DNA of 64,000 nucleotides from Xylanimicrobium pachnodae JCM 13526 = NBRC 107786. GTDB taxonomy: Bacteria; Actinomycetota; Actinomycetes; Actinomycetales; Cellulomonadaceae. Below the pieces are notes generated by a model. That model saw nothing but the letters and a program-made list of their open reading frames with translations. It had not been told where the DNA came from and did no database searches. The stretch covers positions 186,001-250,000 of the forward strand of contig BCWJ01000003.1 in assembly GCA_001592145.1 (NCBI GenBank). Reading direction: 5' to 3'. Shown one piece after another: positions 15,526 through 24,461 of this stretch. Positions within the stretch are counted from its first letter, which is position 1; each line of letters opens with the position of its first letter. The translations under genes and the position numbers were made by a program.

Positions 15526-16962
15526 TCAGGCCTCGTCGTCCTTGAGGAAGTCCTCCAGGGCGGCGTCGAAGTCCGAGTCCGCGAGCTTCTGCGCCTCGCG
15601 GCGGGCCAGATACCCGGCGGGGTCGTCCAGGTCCGCGGGGCCGGGCAGCAGGTCCGGGTGATCCCAGACGGCGTCGCGCCCCTGAGAACCACCGGCCGTG
15701 TAGACGTGCGCGAAGAGGCGAGCCGCGTCCCGGGAGCGGCGGGGTCGCAGCTCCAGGCCCACGAGGGAGGCGAAGGTCTGCTCGGCCGGGCCGCCCGCGG
15801 CGCGTCGTCGGCGCAGCATCTCGCGCAGCGGGACCGCATGGGGCAGGTGGGGGAGGGTGGACTGCGCGGTCACCTCGTCCACCCAGCCCTCGACGAGGGC
15901 GAGCGCGGTCTCCAGTCGCAGCAGGGTGGCCTGCTGCTCGGGCGTGTTCAGCACGCCGAACACGCCGCTGCCGGCCATGGCGTGCCGCAGCGACTCGGGG
16001 TCGGACGCGTCGACGTCTCGTACGCGCTCCTCGAGGGAGTCCAGATCGATGGTGATGCCGCGCGCGTACTGGTCCACCAGCCCGAGCAGGTGTGGGCGCA
16101 CCCATGGGACGTGTGCGAACAGGCGGGCGTGGGCCGCCTCCCGCACGGCGACGAACAGCCGCACCTCGTCGAGCGGGGCGTCCAGGCCGTCCGCGAACTC
16201 GGCGACGTTGGTGGGGAGCAGGGCCGTTCCGGAGCCGGGCAGCAGGGGAAGCCCGAGGTCGGTGGCGCCGAACACCTCGCGGGAGAGCGTTCCGGCCGCC
16301 TGGCCCACCTGCATGCCGTAGGCGGCGGCGCCGAGGCGGCGCAGGATCTGGGACGGGTCCAGCCCGGCGAGCCCCAGCTTGTCGAGGGCGAGACCCTCGG
16401 GGGCACCCGGGATCTGCAGGCTCACGTCGACGCCGTCGGCCGCGTGCTCGCCCAGGATGGTGGCGAGGGCGTCCGACATGGACGAGGCGACGGGCGCCAC
16501 GAGCGCGTTCCAGGCGGGCAGGGTGGCCTCGACCCACTCGGAGCGGCTCCACGCGTGGGTGGTGCCGCCCGACGGCGGGAACGTGGTGGCCGCGTCGAGC
16601 CACAGCTCGGCCACCCGCATCGCGTCGGTCGCGGCCTTCGCCTGTGCGCCGGTCAGGGAGGGGTCGCCGTCTGCAGCCGCCACCTGCCGCGCGAGCTGGT
16701 GCGCGACGTCGGTGTTGACCGGCCCGGTGCCCGGCGTCGACAGCAGGCGCTGCACCTGGGCGAGCGCCGCCTCGAGCTGGTGCGCGTCGGGGAGCCCGCC
16801 CTGGCCCGCCAGCGCGGCCGGGTCGAGCCCCTGGGCGCGCATCTGGTCCAGCATCTCTTCCGCCCGGCCGGGGAAGAGCTGGTTCAGCAGGTCGCGGACC
16901 TGCTGCTCCGGGTCCGGCTGGTCGGGCGTCGCGTCGTCGGGGGCGGCGTCGTCTGGTGTCAT
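15526..16962 (-). CDS. DUF2342 zinc-dependent metalloprotease-like protein
   Basis: 478 aa, ATG start. Fits the actinobacterial DUF2342/Zincin_2 family (M. tuberculosis Rv3195 in the same neighbourhood, recalled). The core contains PTNVAEFADGLD and VREAAHARLFAHVPW, the family's zincin-like helix; the first His of a standard HExxH is replaced by Arg (REAAH), as is usual for the family as I recall. Further conserved-looking segments are LALVEGWVDEVT and the C-terminal FASLVGLELRPRRSRDAARLF. The protein appears cytoplasmic, with an acidic tail. Proteolysis has not been shown for this group to my knowledge. Confidence 0.82.
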   Translation of the reverse strand: MTPDDAAPDDATPDQPDPEQQVRDLLNQLFPGRAEEMLDQMRAQGLDPAALAGQGGLPDAHQLEAALAQVQRLLSTPGTGPVNTDVAHQLARQVAAADGDPSLTGAQAKAATDAMRVAELWLDAATTFPPSGGTTHAWSRSEWVEATLPAWNALVAPVASSMSDALATILGEHAADGVDVSLQIPGAPEGLALDKLGLAGLDPSQILRRLGAAAYGMQVGQAAGTLSREVFGATDLGLPLLPGSGTALLPTNVAEFADGLDAPLDEVRLFVAVREAAHARLFAHVPWVRPHLLGLVDQYARGITIDLDSLEERVRDVDASDPESLRHAMAGSGVFGVLNTPEQQATLLRLETALALVEGWVDEVTAQSTLPHLPHAVPLREMLRRRRAAGGPAEQTFASLVGLELRPRRSRDAARLFAHVYTAGGSQGRDAVWDHPDLLPGPADLDDPAGYLARREAQKLADSDFDAALEDFLKDDEA

Positions 16963-17148
16963 CGTGAGCACTCCTCGGGCTTTGCTCCACCGTAACCGTG
17001 GCGGCGTGCGGCGTGACGTGCGGGGTTGCGGCTTTCGCCCACAGCGCACCGGCGTGGCCCCGCATGCACGAGGCCGTGCTGGTGGTGCCGGGCGGTGCCG
17101 GGCACGCCCCGTTGGAGCGGCGGGCGGTTCAGCAGGGATGATGGGCCG

Positions 17149-18210
17149 GTGACGATCGACGTGCGCTCCCGGCTGCTGAGCGGCTCCCTGCTGGTCACGG
17201 CTGCCCTCGTGGCCGTGGCCCTGGTGCTCCCGACCGGGTTCGCGGTGCGCGGCCCCGGCCCTACCGAGGACACGCTGGGCGCGCAGGGCGACGTACCGCT
17301 GGTGGAGATCTCGGGCGCGCAGACATACCCGGCGTCGGGCAAGCTGCTGCTGACCACGGTGTCCGTCGGGGGCGGCCCGGTGAGCGACGTGTTCGCCCTG
17401 GACGTGCTGTACGCGTGGGCGTCGCCGTCGCGCGGCGTGCTGCCGGTCGAGGCGGTGTTCCCCGTGGGCATCACCCGGGAGCAGCAGCAGGAGCAGGGCC
17501 AGGCCCAGATGACCTCCTCGCAGGAGCAGGCGACGGCCGCGGCGCTGACCGAGCTGGGGTACAAGGTTCCTGCCACGCTGTCGGTGGCGGGGGTGCAGTC
17601 CGGATCGCCGTCGGAGGGAGTCGCGAAGGAGGGCGACGTGCTGCGCACGCTCGACGGCCGCGACCTGGTCTCGTACCGGGACCTGCTCGACGCTCTCAAG
17701 GCCGTCACGCCCGGCGACGACGTGGTGCTCGGCGTCGACCGCGACGGGGAGCGCCGCGACCTGACCATCCGCACGGGGGAGGGGCGCACCAACGACGGCG
17801 AACGGCGCGCCGCCCTGGGCGTGTTCGTCGCCTCCGAGTTCCACTTCCCGATCGACGTCTCCATCCGGATCGAGGACATCGGCGGGCCGAGTGCCGGCAT
17901 GATGTTCGCGCTCGCGATCATCGACCGCCTGACGCCGGACGACGAGCTGGACGGCGCGGTGGTCGCCGGTACGGGCACCATCGACGTCGACGGCACGGTG
18001 GGCCAGATCAGCGGCATCGAGCAGAAGATGCACGGTGCCGTGCGTGACGGTGCGACCTGGTTCCTGGCCCCCGAGAGCAACTGCGGCGACGTCGTCGGGA
18101 ACGTGCCCGACGGGCTGCGTGTGGTGAAGGTCTCCACGCTCGCGCAGGCGCGCGCGGCGATCACCGCGATCGGCGCGGGAACGGCGCAGGACCTGCCCAC
18201 CTGTTCGTGA
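17149..18210 (+). CDS. PDZ-Lon (YlbL-type) membrane-anchored protease
   Basis: 353 aa. One N-terminal transmembrane segment (about 8-30), a PDZ domain (about 140-215, with SPSEGVAKEGDVLRTLDG) and a C-terminal Lon-type Ser-Lys peptidase domain: catalytic Ser in GGPSAGMMFAL (about 247) and Lys in GIEQKMHGAV (about 290). It should act outside the membrane on misfolded or envelope proteins. GTG 17149 is chosen; the hexamer GATGAT six bases upstream fits leaderless transcription. It lies between DUF2342 (divergent) and UPF0182, the same order as Rv3194c/Rv3193c. Confidence 0.9.
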   Translation: MTIDVRSRLLSGSLLVTAALVAVALVLPTGFAVRGPGPTEDTLGAQGDVPLVEISGAQTYPASGKLLLTTVSVGGGPVSDVFALDVLYAWASPSRGVLPVEAVFPVGITREQQQEQGQAQMTSSQEQATAAALTELGYKVPATLSVAGVQSGSPSEGVAKEGDVLRTLDGRDLVSYRDLLDALKAVTPGDDVVLGVDRDGERRDLTIRTGEGRTNDGERRAALGVFVASEFHFPIDVSIRIEDIGGPSAGMMFALAIIDRLTPDDELDGAVVAGTGTIDVDGTVGQISGIEQKMHGAVRDGATWFLAPESNCGDVVGNVPDGLRVVKVSTLAQARAAITAIGAGTAQDLPTCS

Positions 18211-18339
18211 CCTGCGGCTCGCCGAGCGCCCTCCGTGCTACCGCGGAGGCCCATTCGATGGGAACCTGGGTCACGCAGGGTGTCGAGCCCTGCCGACCGC
18301 GCGCGCGGTGCGGTCGATCCCCGTCACAGCGAGGTACCC

Positions 18340-21300
18340 GTGTCGTTCGCAGCACCCCGTCGTAACGCCCCGCCGCCCGGGCGTCGCCGCCTGTCCCCCC
18401 TCGCGATCACGGCCATCGTGCTGGTCGTGGTGGTGGTCGCGGTGCTCCTGCTCGCGCAGTTCTGGACCGAGGTGATGTGGTTCCAGGCGATCGACTTCAG
18501 CCGGGTGGTCTGGACGGAGTGGCTCACTCGCGGCGCCCTGTTCGTGATCGGCTTCGTGCTCATGGCCGCGGCCGTCTGGATCTCGTTCCGGGTCGCGTAC
18601 CGGGCCCGGCCCGTGTACGCGCCGACGACGCCGGAGCAGGCGACGCTCGACCAGTACCGGGAGGCGGTGGAGCCGCTGCGACGCGTCGTCATGACCGCGG
18701 CGCCCGTCCTGGTCGGGTTCTTCGCCGGGGTGGCGGCCGCCGCGCAATGGCGTACCGCGCTGCTGGCGCTGAACTCGCAGCCGTTCGGCACCACCGACCC
18801 GCAGTTCCACCGGGACCTGAGCTTCTACGTCTTCACGCTGCCCATGCTCCGGTTCGCCCTGAGCCTGCTGATCGCCGTCGTCATCGTCTCCGGCATCGCC
18901 GCGCTGATCACGCACTACCTGTACGGCGGGCTCGTGGTCGGGGCCGTGCCCGAGGGCGGATCGCGCACCACGCGCGCCGCCCGCGTGCAGCTCGCGGTCA
19001 CCGGGGCCGCGCTCATGGTGCTCATCGCGGCGAACTACTGGTTCGACCGCTACACCATGCTCACTTCGGCGGGGGACAAGTTCGACGGCGCCTCCTACTC
19101 CGACGTGCACGCCGTCATCCCGTCCAAGGCGATCCTGGCGGGGGTCGCGATCCTGGTGGCGATCGCGTTCGTGATCGCTGCCGTGCGGGGCAACTGGCGC
19201 CTGCCCGCCATCGGTGCGGGACTCATGATCGTCTCCGCCATCGCCATCGGCGGCATCTACCCGTGGGTGGTGCAGCGCTTCCAGGTGCAGCCCAACGCGC
19301 AGGAGCTGGAGACCCCGTTCATCCAGCGCAACATCGACGCCACGCTCACCGCGTTCGGCCTGGACGACATCGACCGGCAGCAGTACGCCGCGAAGACGAC
19401 GGCGGAGGCGGGCGCGCTGCGCGCCGACGCCGAGACCGCGACGTCCATCCGCCTGCTCGACCCGCAGATCGTCAGCCCGTCGTTCCGCCAGCTCCAGCAG
19501 AACAAGCAGTTCTACGACTTCCAGGACCAGCTCGCCGTGGACCGGTACACGATCGGCGGCGAGTCCCGCGACACCGTCATCGCGGTGCGCGAGCTCAACC
19601 TGGGCGGCCTGGGCGCCAACCAGCGCAACTGGGTCAACGACCACACGGTGTTCACGCACGGCTACGGCGTCGTCGCCGCGTTCGGCAACCAGGTGGGTGC
19701 CGACGGCCGGCCCGCGTTCTTCGAGGGCGGCATCCCCACCTCCGGTGAGCTCACCGACGCCCAGCACTACGAGCCGCGCATCTACTTCAGCCCCAAGACC
19801 ACCACGTTCTCCATCGTGGGCGCCCCGGAGGGCACGACGCCGTGGGAGCTGGACTACCAGGCCGACGACGACGACGGAGGTGCGCAGGTCAAGTCCACGT
19901 TCCCGACCCAGGAGGTCTCCGCCGGTCCGTCGATCGGGTCGGCGTGGGCCAAGCTGCTGTACGCGATCAAGTTCGGCTCCCAGGAGATCCTGTTCTCCGA
20001 CCGTGTCACCAGCGAGTCGCAGATCCTGTACGACCGGGCCCCGCAGGACCGCGTCGCCAAGGTGGCGCCCTGGCTCACGCTCGACAACCGCGTCTACCCC
20101 GCCGTCGTCGACGGGCGCGTCAAGTGGATCGTCGACGGCTACACGACGTCGGACGCCTACCCGTACTCGACGTCGACGCCGATGAGCGAGACGATCACCG
20201 ACTCCCTCACCCTGGCGCAGAACCAGGCCGCGGTGCCCGTCGTACCCCAGTCCGTCAACTACATCCGCAACTCCGTCAAGGCCACCGTCGATGCCTTCAC
20301 CGGCGAGGTGACCCTGTACGCGTGGGAGCCCGACGACCCGATCCTCAAGGCGTGGGAGTCCGTGTTCCCCGACGCCGTGCAGCCCATGTCCGAGATCTCC
20401 GGCGATCTCATGAGCCACCTGCGCTACCCCGAGGACATGTTCAAGGTGCAGCGCGCGCTGCTGCAGCGCTACCACGTGACCGACCCGGCCCAGTTCTTCA
20501 CCGGCCAGGACGAGTGGCGGAGCCCGGCCGACCCGGTCAACCCGCAGACCGCGACCGGCGCTCACCAGCTCCAGCCGCCCTATTACCTGACCCTCCAGAT
20601 GCCCGGTCAGGAGGCGCCCTCGTTCTCGCTCACCTCGCTGTTCGTGCCCGGCGGCACCAGCGACCGCGAGATCCTCACCGGATTCCTGGGTGTCGACGCC
20701 GAGGCGGGCTCGCAGGCCGGAGTGCGCTCCGCGGACTACGGCAAGCTCCGGCTGCTGTCCATGCCGCGCGACAACACCGTTCCCGGACCGGGCCAGGTAC
20801 AGAACAACTTCAACTCCAACACCGAGTTCGCCACCCAGCTCAACGTGCTCCAGCTCGGTGACTCCACCGTGCTGCGCGGCAACCAGCTCACCCTGCCGGT
20901 GGGCGGCGGCCTGCTGTACGTGCAGCCCGTGTACGTCCAGTCCAAGGCGGGCACCCAGTTCCCGCTGCTGCGCAAGGTGCTCGTCTCCTTCGGTAACGAG
21001 ATTGGGTTCGCCGACACGCTCGACCAAGCCCTCGACCAGGTGTTCCAGGGCGACTCCGGCGTGACGACGGACGAGGGCGGCGCCGGAGCCGACGAGCCGA
21101 CGCCGACACCCACGCCGACGCCGACACCTACCGACGAGCCGACCCCGACACCCACCCCGACAGCACCTGCCAGCGGGGACGCGCGCGCCGACCTCAACCA
21201 GGCGCTCCAGGACGCCAGCCAGGCCATGAAGGACGGGCAGGCGGCCCTCCAGGACGGTGACTTCGCGGCCTACGGGGAAGCCCAGCAGCGGCTCCAGGCA

Positions 21301-21345
21301 GCGCTGGAACGGGCGGTCGCCGCCGACGCCTCGCTGGGCGACTGA
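18340..21345 (+). CDS. UPF0182 family large membrane protein
   Basis: 1001 aa, within the usual range. The GTG is preceded by AGCGAGG. The N-terminal third carries about seven transmembrane segments (first about 19-40). A large extracytoplasmic region follows, with family-typical sequence such as YFSPKTTTFSIVG and YVQPVYVQSK. After about residue 900 comes an acidic Thr-Pro repeat linker (PTPTPT), then a helical tail (about 950-1001) resembling a small coiled coil. UPF0182 is universal in actinobacteria but has no established function. Codon use matches the neighbours. A strong terminator follows. Confidence 0.92.
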   Translation: MSFAAPRRNAPPPGRRRLSPLAITAIVLVVVVVAVLLLAQFWTEVMWFQAIDFSRVVWTEWLTRGALFVIGFVLMAAAVWISFRVAYRARPVYAPTTPEQATLDQYREAVEPLRRVVMTAAPVLVGFFAGVAAAAQWRTALLALNSQPFGTTDPQFHRDLSFYVFTLPMLRFALSLLIAVVIVSGIAALITHYLYGGLVVGAVPEGGSRTTRAARVQLAVTGAALMVLIAANYWFDRYTMLTSAGDKFDGASYSDVHAVIPSKAILAGVAILVAIAFVIAAVRGNWRLPAIGAGLMIVSAIAIGGIYPWVVQRFQVQPNAQELETPFIQRNIDATLTAFGLDDIDRQQYAAKTTAEAGALRADAETATSIRLLDPQIVSPSFRQLQQNKQFYDFQDQLAVDRYTIGGESRDTVIAVRELNLGGLGANQRNWVNDHTVFTHGYGVVAAFGNQVGADGRPAFFEGGIPTSGELTDAQHYEPRIYFSPKTTTFSIVGAPEGTTPWELDYQADDDDGGAQVKSTFPTQEVSAGPSIGSAWAKLLYAIKFGSQEILFSDRVTSESQILYDRAPQDRVAKVAPWLTLDNRVYPAVVDGRVKWIVDGYTTSDAYPYSTSTPMSETITDSLTLAQNQAAVPVVPQSVNYIRNSVKATVDAFTGEVTLYAWEPDDPILKAWESVFPDAVQPMSEISGDLMSHLRYPEDMFKVQRALLQRYHVTDPAQFFTGQDEWRSPADPVNPQTATGAHQLQPPYYLTLQMPGQEAPSFSLTSLFVPGGTSDREILTGFLGVDAEAGSQAGVRSADYGKLRLLSMPRDNTVPGPGQVQNNFNSNTEFATQLNVLQLGDSTVLRGNQLTLPVGGGLLYVQPVYVQSKAGTQFPLLRKVLVSFGNEIGFADTLDQALDQVFQGDSGVTTDEGGAGADEPTPTPTPTPTPTDEPTPTPTPTAPASGDARADLNQALQDASQAMKDGQAALQDGDFAAYGEAQQRLQAALERAVAADASLGD

Positions 21346-21369
21346 GCTCTCTCGCCTGGCGCGGAACCA

Positions 21370-21409
21370 CCGGCTCTCGGGAGCGGATTTGGCCCCTCCC
21401 GAGAGTCGG
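21370..21409 (+). terminator. Terminator-like hairpin after UPF0182 gene
   Basis: The arm CCGGCTCTCGGGAG (21370-21383) pairs with 21396-21409 over 14 positions with one G-U pair and a 12-nt loop. There is only a weak T-rich tail, as is common in GC-rich actinobacteria. The start of the tRNA promoter lies in its loop. Confidence 0.65.
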
Positions 21410-21417
21410 GGTAATGT
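21389..21417 (+). promoter_or_regulatory. Probable promoter of tRNA-fMet
   Basis: TTGGCC (21389-21394), 17 bp, then TAATGT (21412-21417), ending 12 bases before the mature tRNA 5' end. Confidence 0.55.
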
Positions 21418-21429
21418 TCTGTTCACCGA

Positions 21430-21506
21430 CGCGGGGTGGAGCAGCTCGGTAGCTCGCTGGGCTCATAACCCAGAGGTCGCAGGTTCAAATCCTGTCCCCG
21501 CTACCA
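21430..21506 (+). tRNA. Initiator tRNA-fMet (CAT)
   Basis: 77 nt with encoded CCA. The anticodon CAT is at 21464-21466. Two initiator hallmarks are visible: position 1 (C) does not pair with position 72 (T), and the anticodon stem has three consecutive G-C pairs (GGG and CCC flanking the loop). T-arm GGTTCAAAT and D-arm AGCAGCTCGGTAGCT are normal. No repeated 3' tRNA fragment was noticed downstream, so there is no sign of an integrated element using this site. Confidence 0.96.
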
Positions 21507-21509
21507 CAG

Positions 21510-21552
21510 AAAGGCCCTCTGACCAGGCATCACGCTTGGACAGGGGGCCTTT
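21510..21552 (+). terminator. Rho-independent terminator after tRNA-fMet
   Basis: AAAGGCCCTCTG (21510-21521) pairs with 21541-21552 (one G-U wobble), ending in TTT. It starts four bases after the tRNA CCA. Confidence 0.8.
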
Positions 21553-21706
21553 CGCCATGCGTCGGCGGGCCGGGCTCCGGGCTCTCGCCCCATGGACGGT
21601 CTGAGTCTGCGTGCCACCTGTGATCCGCGGGCTTCCCGAGGGATGTGGAGGTGACGGCGAGATCAGGGATGCGGGGTGAGGGGCCATCGAAGCCGAGTTC
21701 CGGGCC

Positions 21707-22267
21707 GTGTTCCGAGATCTGGCACCCGGCCTGCGTGCGTGGGCTGCCCGGACGGTGGGCGACGATCTCGCGGACGACGTCGTCTCGGAGACGTTCCTGG
21801 TGGTGTGGCGCCGGTGGGATGACGTGCCGGTCGATCCGTCTGCCCGTCGTGGCTGGGTCTACGTGGTGGCCCGGCACAAGGCCATGCACGCGCGGACGGA
21901 TGCGGCGCGCGTCGCGGATGCCCGGACCCGGCTGGTCGCGGCGCATCGCGGCCAGCACGAGGTGGTCGACACGGCCGAGATCGTGGCGGAGTCGGATGCT
22001 GCCGCCTGGGCGTTGAGCGCGTTGTCGCCGCGGGATCGTGAGGTCCTGCTCCTGGTGGGCGTCGAGGGCTTCTCGCCGGCCGCGGCCGCGGAGGTGCTGG
22101 GGTGCTCCGTGAGTGCGATGACGACGCGCCTGTCGAGGGCGCGCCAGCGCCTGGAGGATGCGCTCGGGGCCACATCGCAGGTGCCGGGTGCGCGGCTGCC
22201 GGTCGCGCAGGTGCCCCTTGCGCGGGAGCCGGGGACACAGGTGTCGGGGGAGAGGTGCGAGCGATGA
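21707..22267 (+). CDS. ECF-type sigma factor
   Basis: 186 aa from the GTG. Region 2 is seen in DDLADDVVSETFLVVWRRW and VVARHKAMHAR, region 4 in LSALSPRDREVLLLVGVEGFS followed by a helix-turn-helix ending MTTRLSRARQRLEDAL (about residues 105-150). The GTG has no ribosome site, and sigma-like sequence continues upstream in frame as IEAEFRAV, beginning at an ATC codon five bases after GTGAGGGG, with a TGA above it. Either the true start is this GTG, or initiation is at a non-standard ATC, or the 5' end is altered. The stop overlaps the next start (ATGA), pairing it with a membrane protein that could be its regulator. Confidence 0.8.
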   Translation: MFRDLAPGLRAWAARTVGDDLADDVVSETFLVVWRRWDDVPVDPSARRGWVYVVARHKAMHARTDAARVADARTRLVAAHRGQHEVVDTAEIVAESDAAAWALSALSPRDREVLLLVGVEGFSPAAAAEVLGCSVSAMTTRLSRARQRLEDALGATSQVPGARLPVAQVPLAREPGTQVSGERCER

Positions 22268-23433
22268 ACCGTTCCGACGACGACGCCCAGGCGCTGCGGG
22301 CGATGGCGAGCGAGCTGGGGCTGCGACGGACGCCGCCGCCTGCGGAGCCGGCCACCGATGATGTCGACGAGGCGTGGGTCGAGGGGATGCTCGACGCGGT
22401 GGTCCGTCGCGCACGGGGCGTCGCACCCCGCGACGACGCCGAGGACGTCGGCGATGGTGGTGCTCTCGTCTCCCCGCACCAGGGCACGGTCTTGCCGCGG
22501 GTCGGGACGCCCCGACGGTCGCCGGTTCGCCGGGGCTGGTTCGCGCTGGCGGCCGGTGTGGCGTTGCTGCTGGGCGTCGGTGGCTCGATCGTCGTGCATC
22601 CGCAGGAGGCGGTCGCGGCGCCGCCGCTGCTCTCGTTCTCGGCGGTGGCTCCGGGTAGCCCTACCCCGACCAGCGGGACGCCGGCCCGCGCCGAGCTGCT
22701 GGCTCTCGCGGACGTGGCCGGCCGGCAGCCTGCCGCGCCGCGCAGCCCGCTCGCGACGGTGCAGCACGTGTCCACGCAGCAGTGGCGGTTGGAGGTGACG
22801 CACGGCGCGGACGACGTGGAGGCGATCACGGTGCGTCCCACGGCTGACGACTCGTGGCTGGGGCCTGACGGAGACCTGCGGTTGCGTGAGGTCGCCACCG
22901 CGCCCGAGTTCTCCCCGACCGGTGAGCTGGTCGGGCGGAGCACGCCGGGGGACCTGCTGCGCAACGAGACGGTGCGTGCCGGGGAGCGGGGTGCCGCGTG
23001 GCCGTCCACGCTGCCGCGGGACCCGGGTGCGCTCTTCGAACGCCTCGTCGCGGCGAGCCAGGCCTCGAGCGTGGTGGACCCGACGCCGCCGACGAGCGTC
23101 CTGCTCGCGGAGATCGAGGCGCTGTTCGGGCGGTGGGTCGTGCCACCGGACCTGACGAGCTCGTTGTGGGTGGCGTTGGCGGACCGCCCGGACGTGCGCT
23201 CCCTGGGGCAGGTGACGGACCGGGCGGGCCGGGCCGGGCAGGGGTTCTCGCACTGGAACGCCCAGGACAAGACCTTGGAGGTCGTGATCATCGACCCGGT
23301 CACGGGCTCCCTGCTGGCCACCGAGGGGATGTACTTCCCGCCGCAGGGCGCGGATGAGCCGGCTGACGGAGCGAAGCCGGTGGTCTCGTCGTTCACCACC
23401 TACCTCTCGGTGCAGTGGGTGCCCGCACCGTAG
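22264..23433 (+). CDS. Single-pass membrane protein paired with ECF sigma (CU044_5270-like)
   Basis: 389 aa. A cytoplasmic N-terminus of about 92 residues, one transmembrane segment (GWFALAAGVALLLGVGGSIVV, about 93-113) and a large extracytoplasmic domain resemble the CU044_5270 family that accompanies ECF sigma factors in actinobacteria (recalled). No zinc anti-sigma HxxxCxxC motif is present. Its ATG overlaps the sigma stop, so the two are made together. Role as an anti-sigma or signal sensor is inferred from position and topology only. Confidence 0.65.
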   Translation: MNRSDDDAQALRAMASELGLRRTPPPAEPATDDVDEAWVEGMLDAVVRRARGVAPRDDAEDVGDGGALVSPHQGTVLPRVGTPRRSPVRRGWFALAAGVALLLGVGGSIVVHPQEAVAAPPLLSFSAVAPGSPTPTSGTPARAELLALADVAGRQPAAPRSPLATVQHVSTQQWRLEVTHGADDVEAITVRPTADDSWLGPDGDLRLREVATAPEFSPTGELVGRSTPGDLLRNETVRAGERGAAWPSTLPRDPGALFERLVAASQASSVVDPTPPTSVLLAEIEALFGRWVVPPDLTSSLWVALADRPDVRSLGQVTDRAGRAGQGFSHWNAQDKTLEVVIIDPVTGSLLATEGMYFPPQGADEPADGAKPVVSSFTTYLSVQWVPAP

Positions 23434-23516
23434 AACGCGTGTGATCCCGGGCGGGTTGCCGGGAGGTAGGGGTGAACGGTGCCCGCCGCGGGTGCCCCGC
23501 ACCCTCCGGAGGCCGC

Positions 23517-24458
23517 ATGATCACCCGACGCTCCCCACGCCTGCTCACCCTGGTCCTCCTGACCGCGGCCGCCGCAGGGTGCAGTACCGCGGGTGCGGCA
23601 TCACCAGGGCCGACGACGCTCGAACTGCGTGAGTCGGCGTTGATCAGTGGCGCGTACGCCAACCCGCTCGACCCGATCATGTTCCCGGACGAGGCCGAGC
23701 AGGCGGCCATCACCGCGGCGCGGGAGGCGGTGGTCAGCGCGTGCATGCAGGCTCGCGGCTTCACCTACGTGCCGGGGGAGGCGTTCGGGAAGAGGCGGGG
23801 TGCGCAGGACGCGCAGTACACGTACTCGGTCACCGATCCGGCTGTGGCCGCGGTGTACGGGTTCCACCCCGAGAGCTGGGTCAAGGAGGTCAAGGAGCGC
23901 GCGTCGTCGAACCCGGATGATGCGCCCGGGCGAGAGGTTGCAGGGTACGAGGATGCGCTGTTCGGCCAGGCGGACGCCGCGTCGGTCACCGACGACGACG
24001 GGGTGATCATCGCGACCTACGACCCGAAGTCGTGCGCGGGTCAGGCGAAGGACCAGGTGACCCCTGAGTGGGCGAAGCAGGAGAGGATCGCCGACATCGG
24101 CGCGGACATCCTGCTCGACGTCTCCGACCTGGTGGTCACGAACGACGAGTTCGTCCACGCGGCCTCCGCGTGGAGCGCGTGCATGGCGGACCAGGGTTAC
24201 GACTACGCGACCCCGATGGACGCCAACAACGACGAGGCGTTCGCGACGGACCTGCCCACTGCCGCCGAGATTCCCGTGGCGATCGCGTCCGCCGAGTGCC
24301 AGCACAGCTCCGGGCTGCTGCGGACGTGGTCGAGAGTGCGGGCACAGCTCACCCAGCGCAAGCTCGACGAACACCCCGGTCTGGTCGCGCAGTGGCTCGA
24401 GCTCCAGCGCACGGCTGCCACCACGGCCGCCGCCACCACGACGGACTCGGGGCACTGA
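23517..24458 (+). CDS. Lipoprotein of the ABC/ECF cluster
   Basis: 313 aa. The ATG at 23517 follows CCGGAGG. The signal LVLLTAAAAGC is a clear lipobox, so the mature protein is lipid-anchored outside. The body is mostly helical and acidic with Cys pairs (SACMQARGFTY, KSCAGQ, SACMADQGYDY, AECQHS), and two segments of the form ACM.xxGxxY look like an internal repeat. No catalytic motif. It lies 3 bp before the adaptor gene, so it is probably an exported partner of the transporter. Function unknown. Confidence 0.75.
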   Translation: MITRRSPRLLTLVLLTAAAAGCSTAGAASPGPTTLELRESALISGAYANPLDPIMFPDEAEQAAITAAREAVVSACMQARGFTYVPGEAFGKRRGAQDAQYTYSVTDPAVAAVYGFHPESWVKEVKERASSNPDDAPGREVAGYEDALFGQADAASVTDDDGVIIATYDPKSCAGQAKDQVTPEWAKQERIADIGADILLDVSDLVVTNDEFVHAASAWSACMADQGYDYATPMDANNDEAFATDLPTAAEIPVAIASAECQHSSGLLRTWSRVRAQLTQRKLDEHPGLVAQWLELQRTAATTAAATTTDSGH

Positions 24459-24461
24459 CTC

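Noticed and set aside
17026-17148. Longer start for the PDZ-Lon protease
   Set aside because: The added sequence is Arg/Pro/Cys-rich and would bury the signal anchor; GTG 17149 places the membrane helix at the N-terminus.
1-21345. Many long open frames on the opposite strand and in shifted frames over adnAB, uvrD2, UPF0182 and others
   Set aside because: They are a by-product of very high GC. Their translations are Arg/Pro/Ala- or Ser/Thr-rich without motifs, and they overlap genes with clear family signatures.
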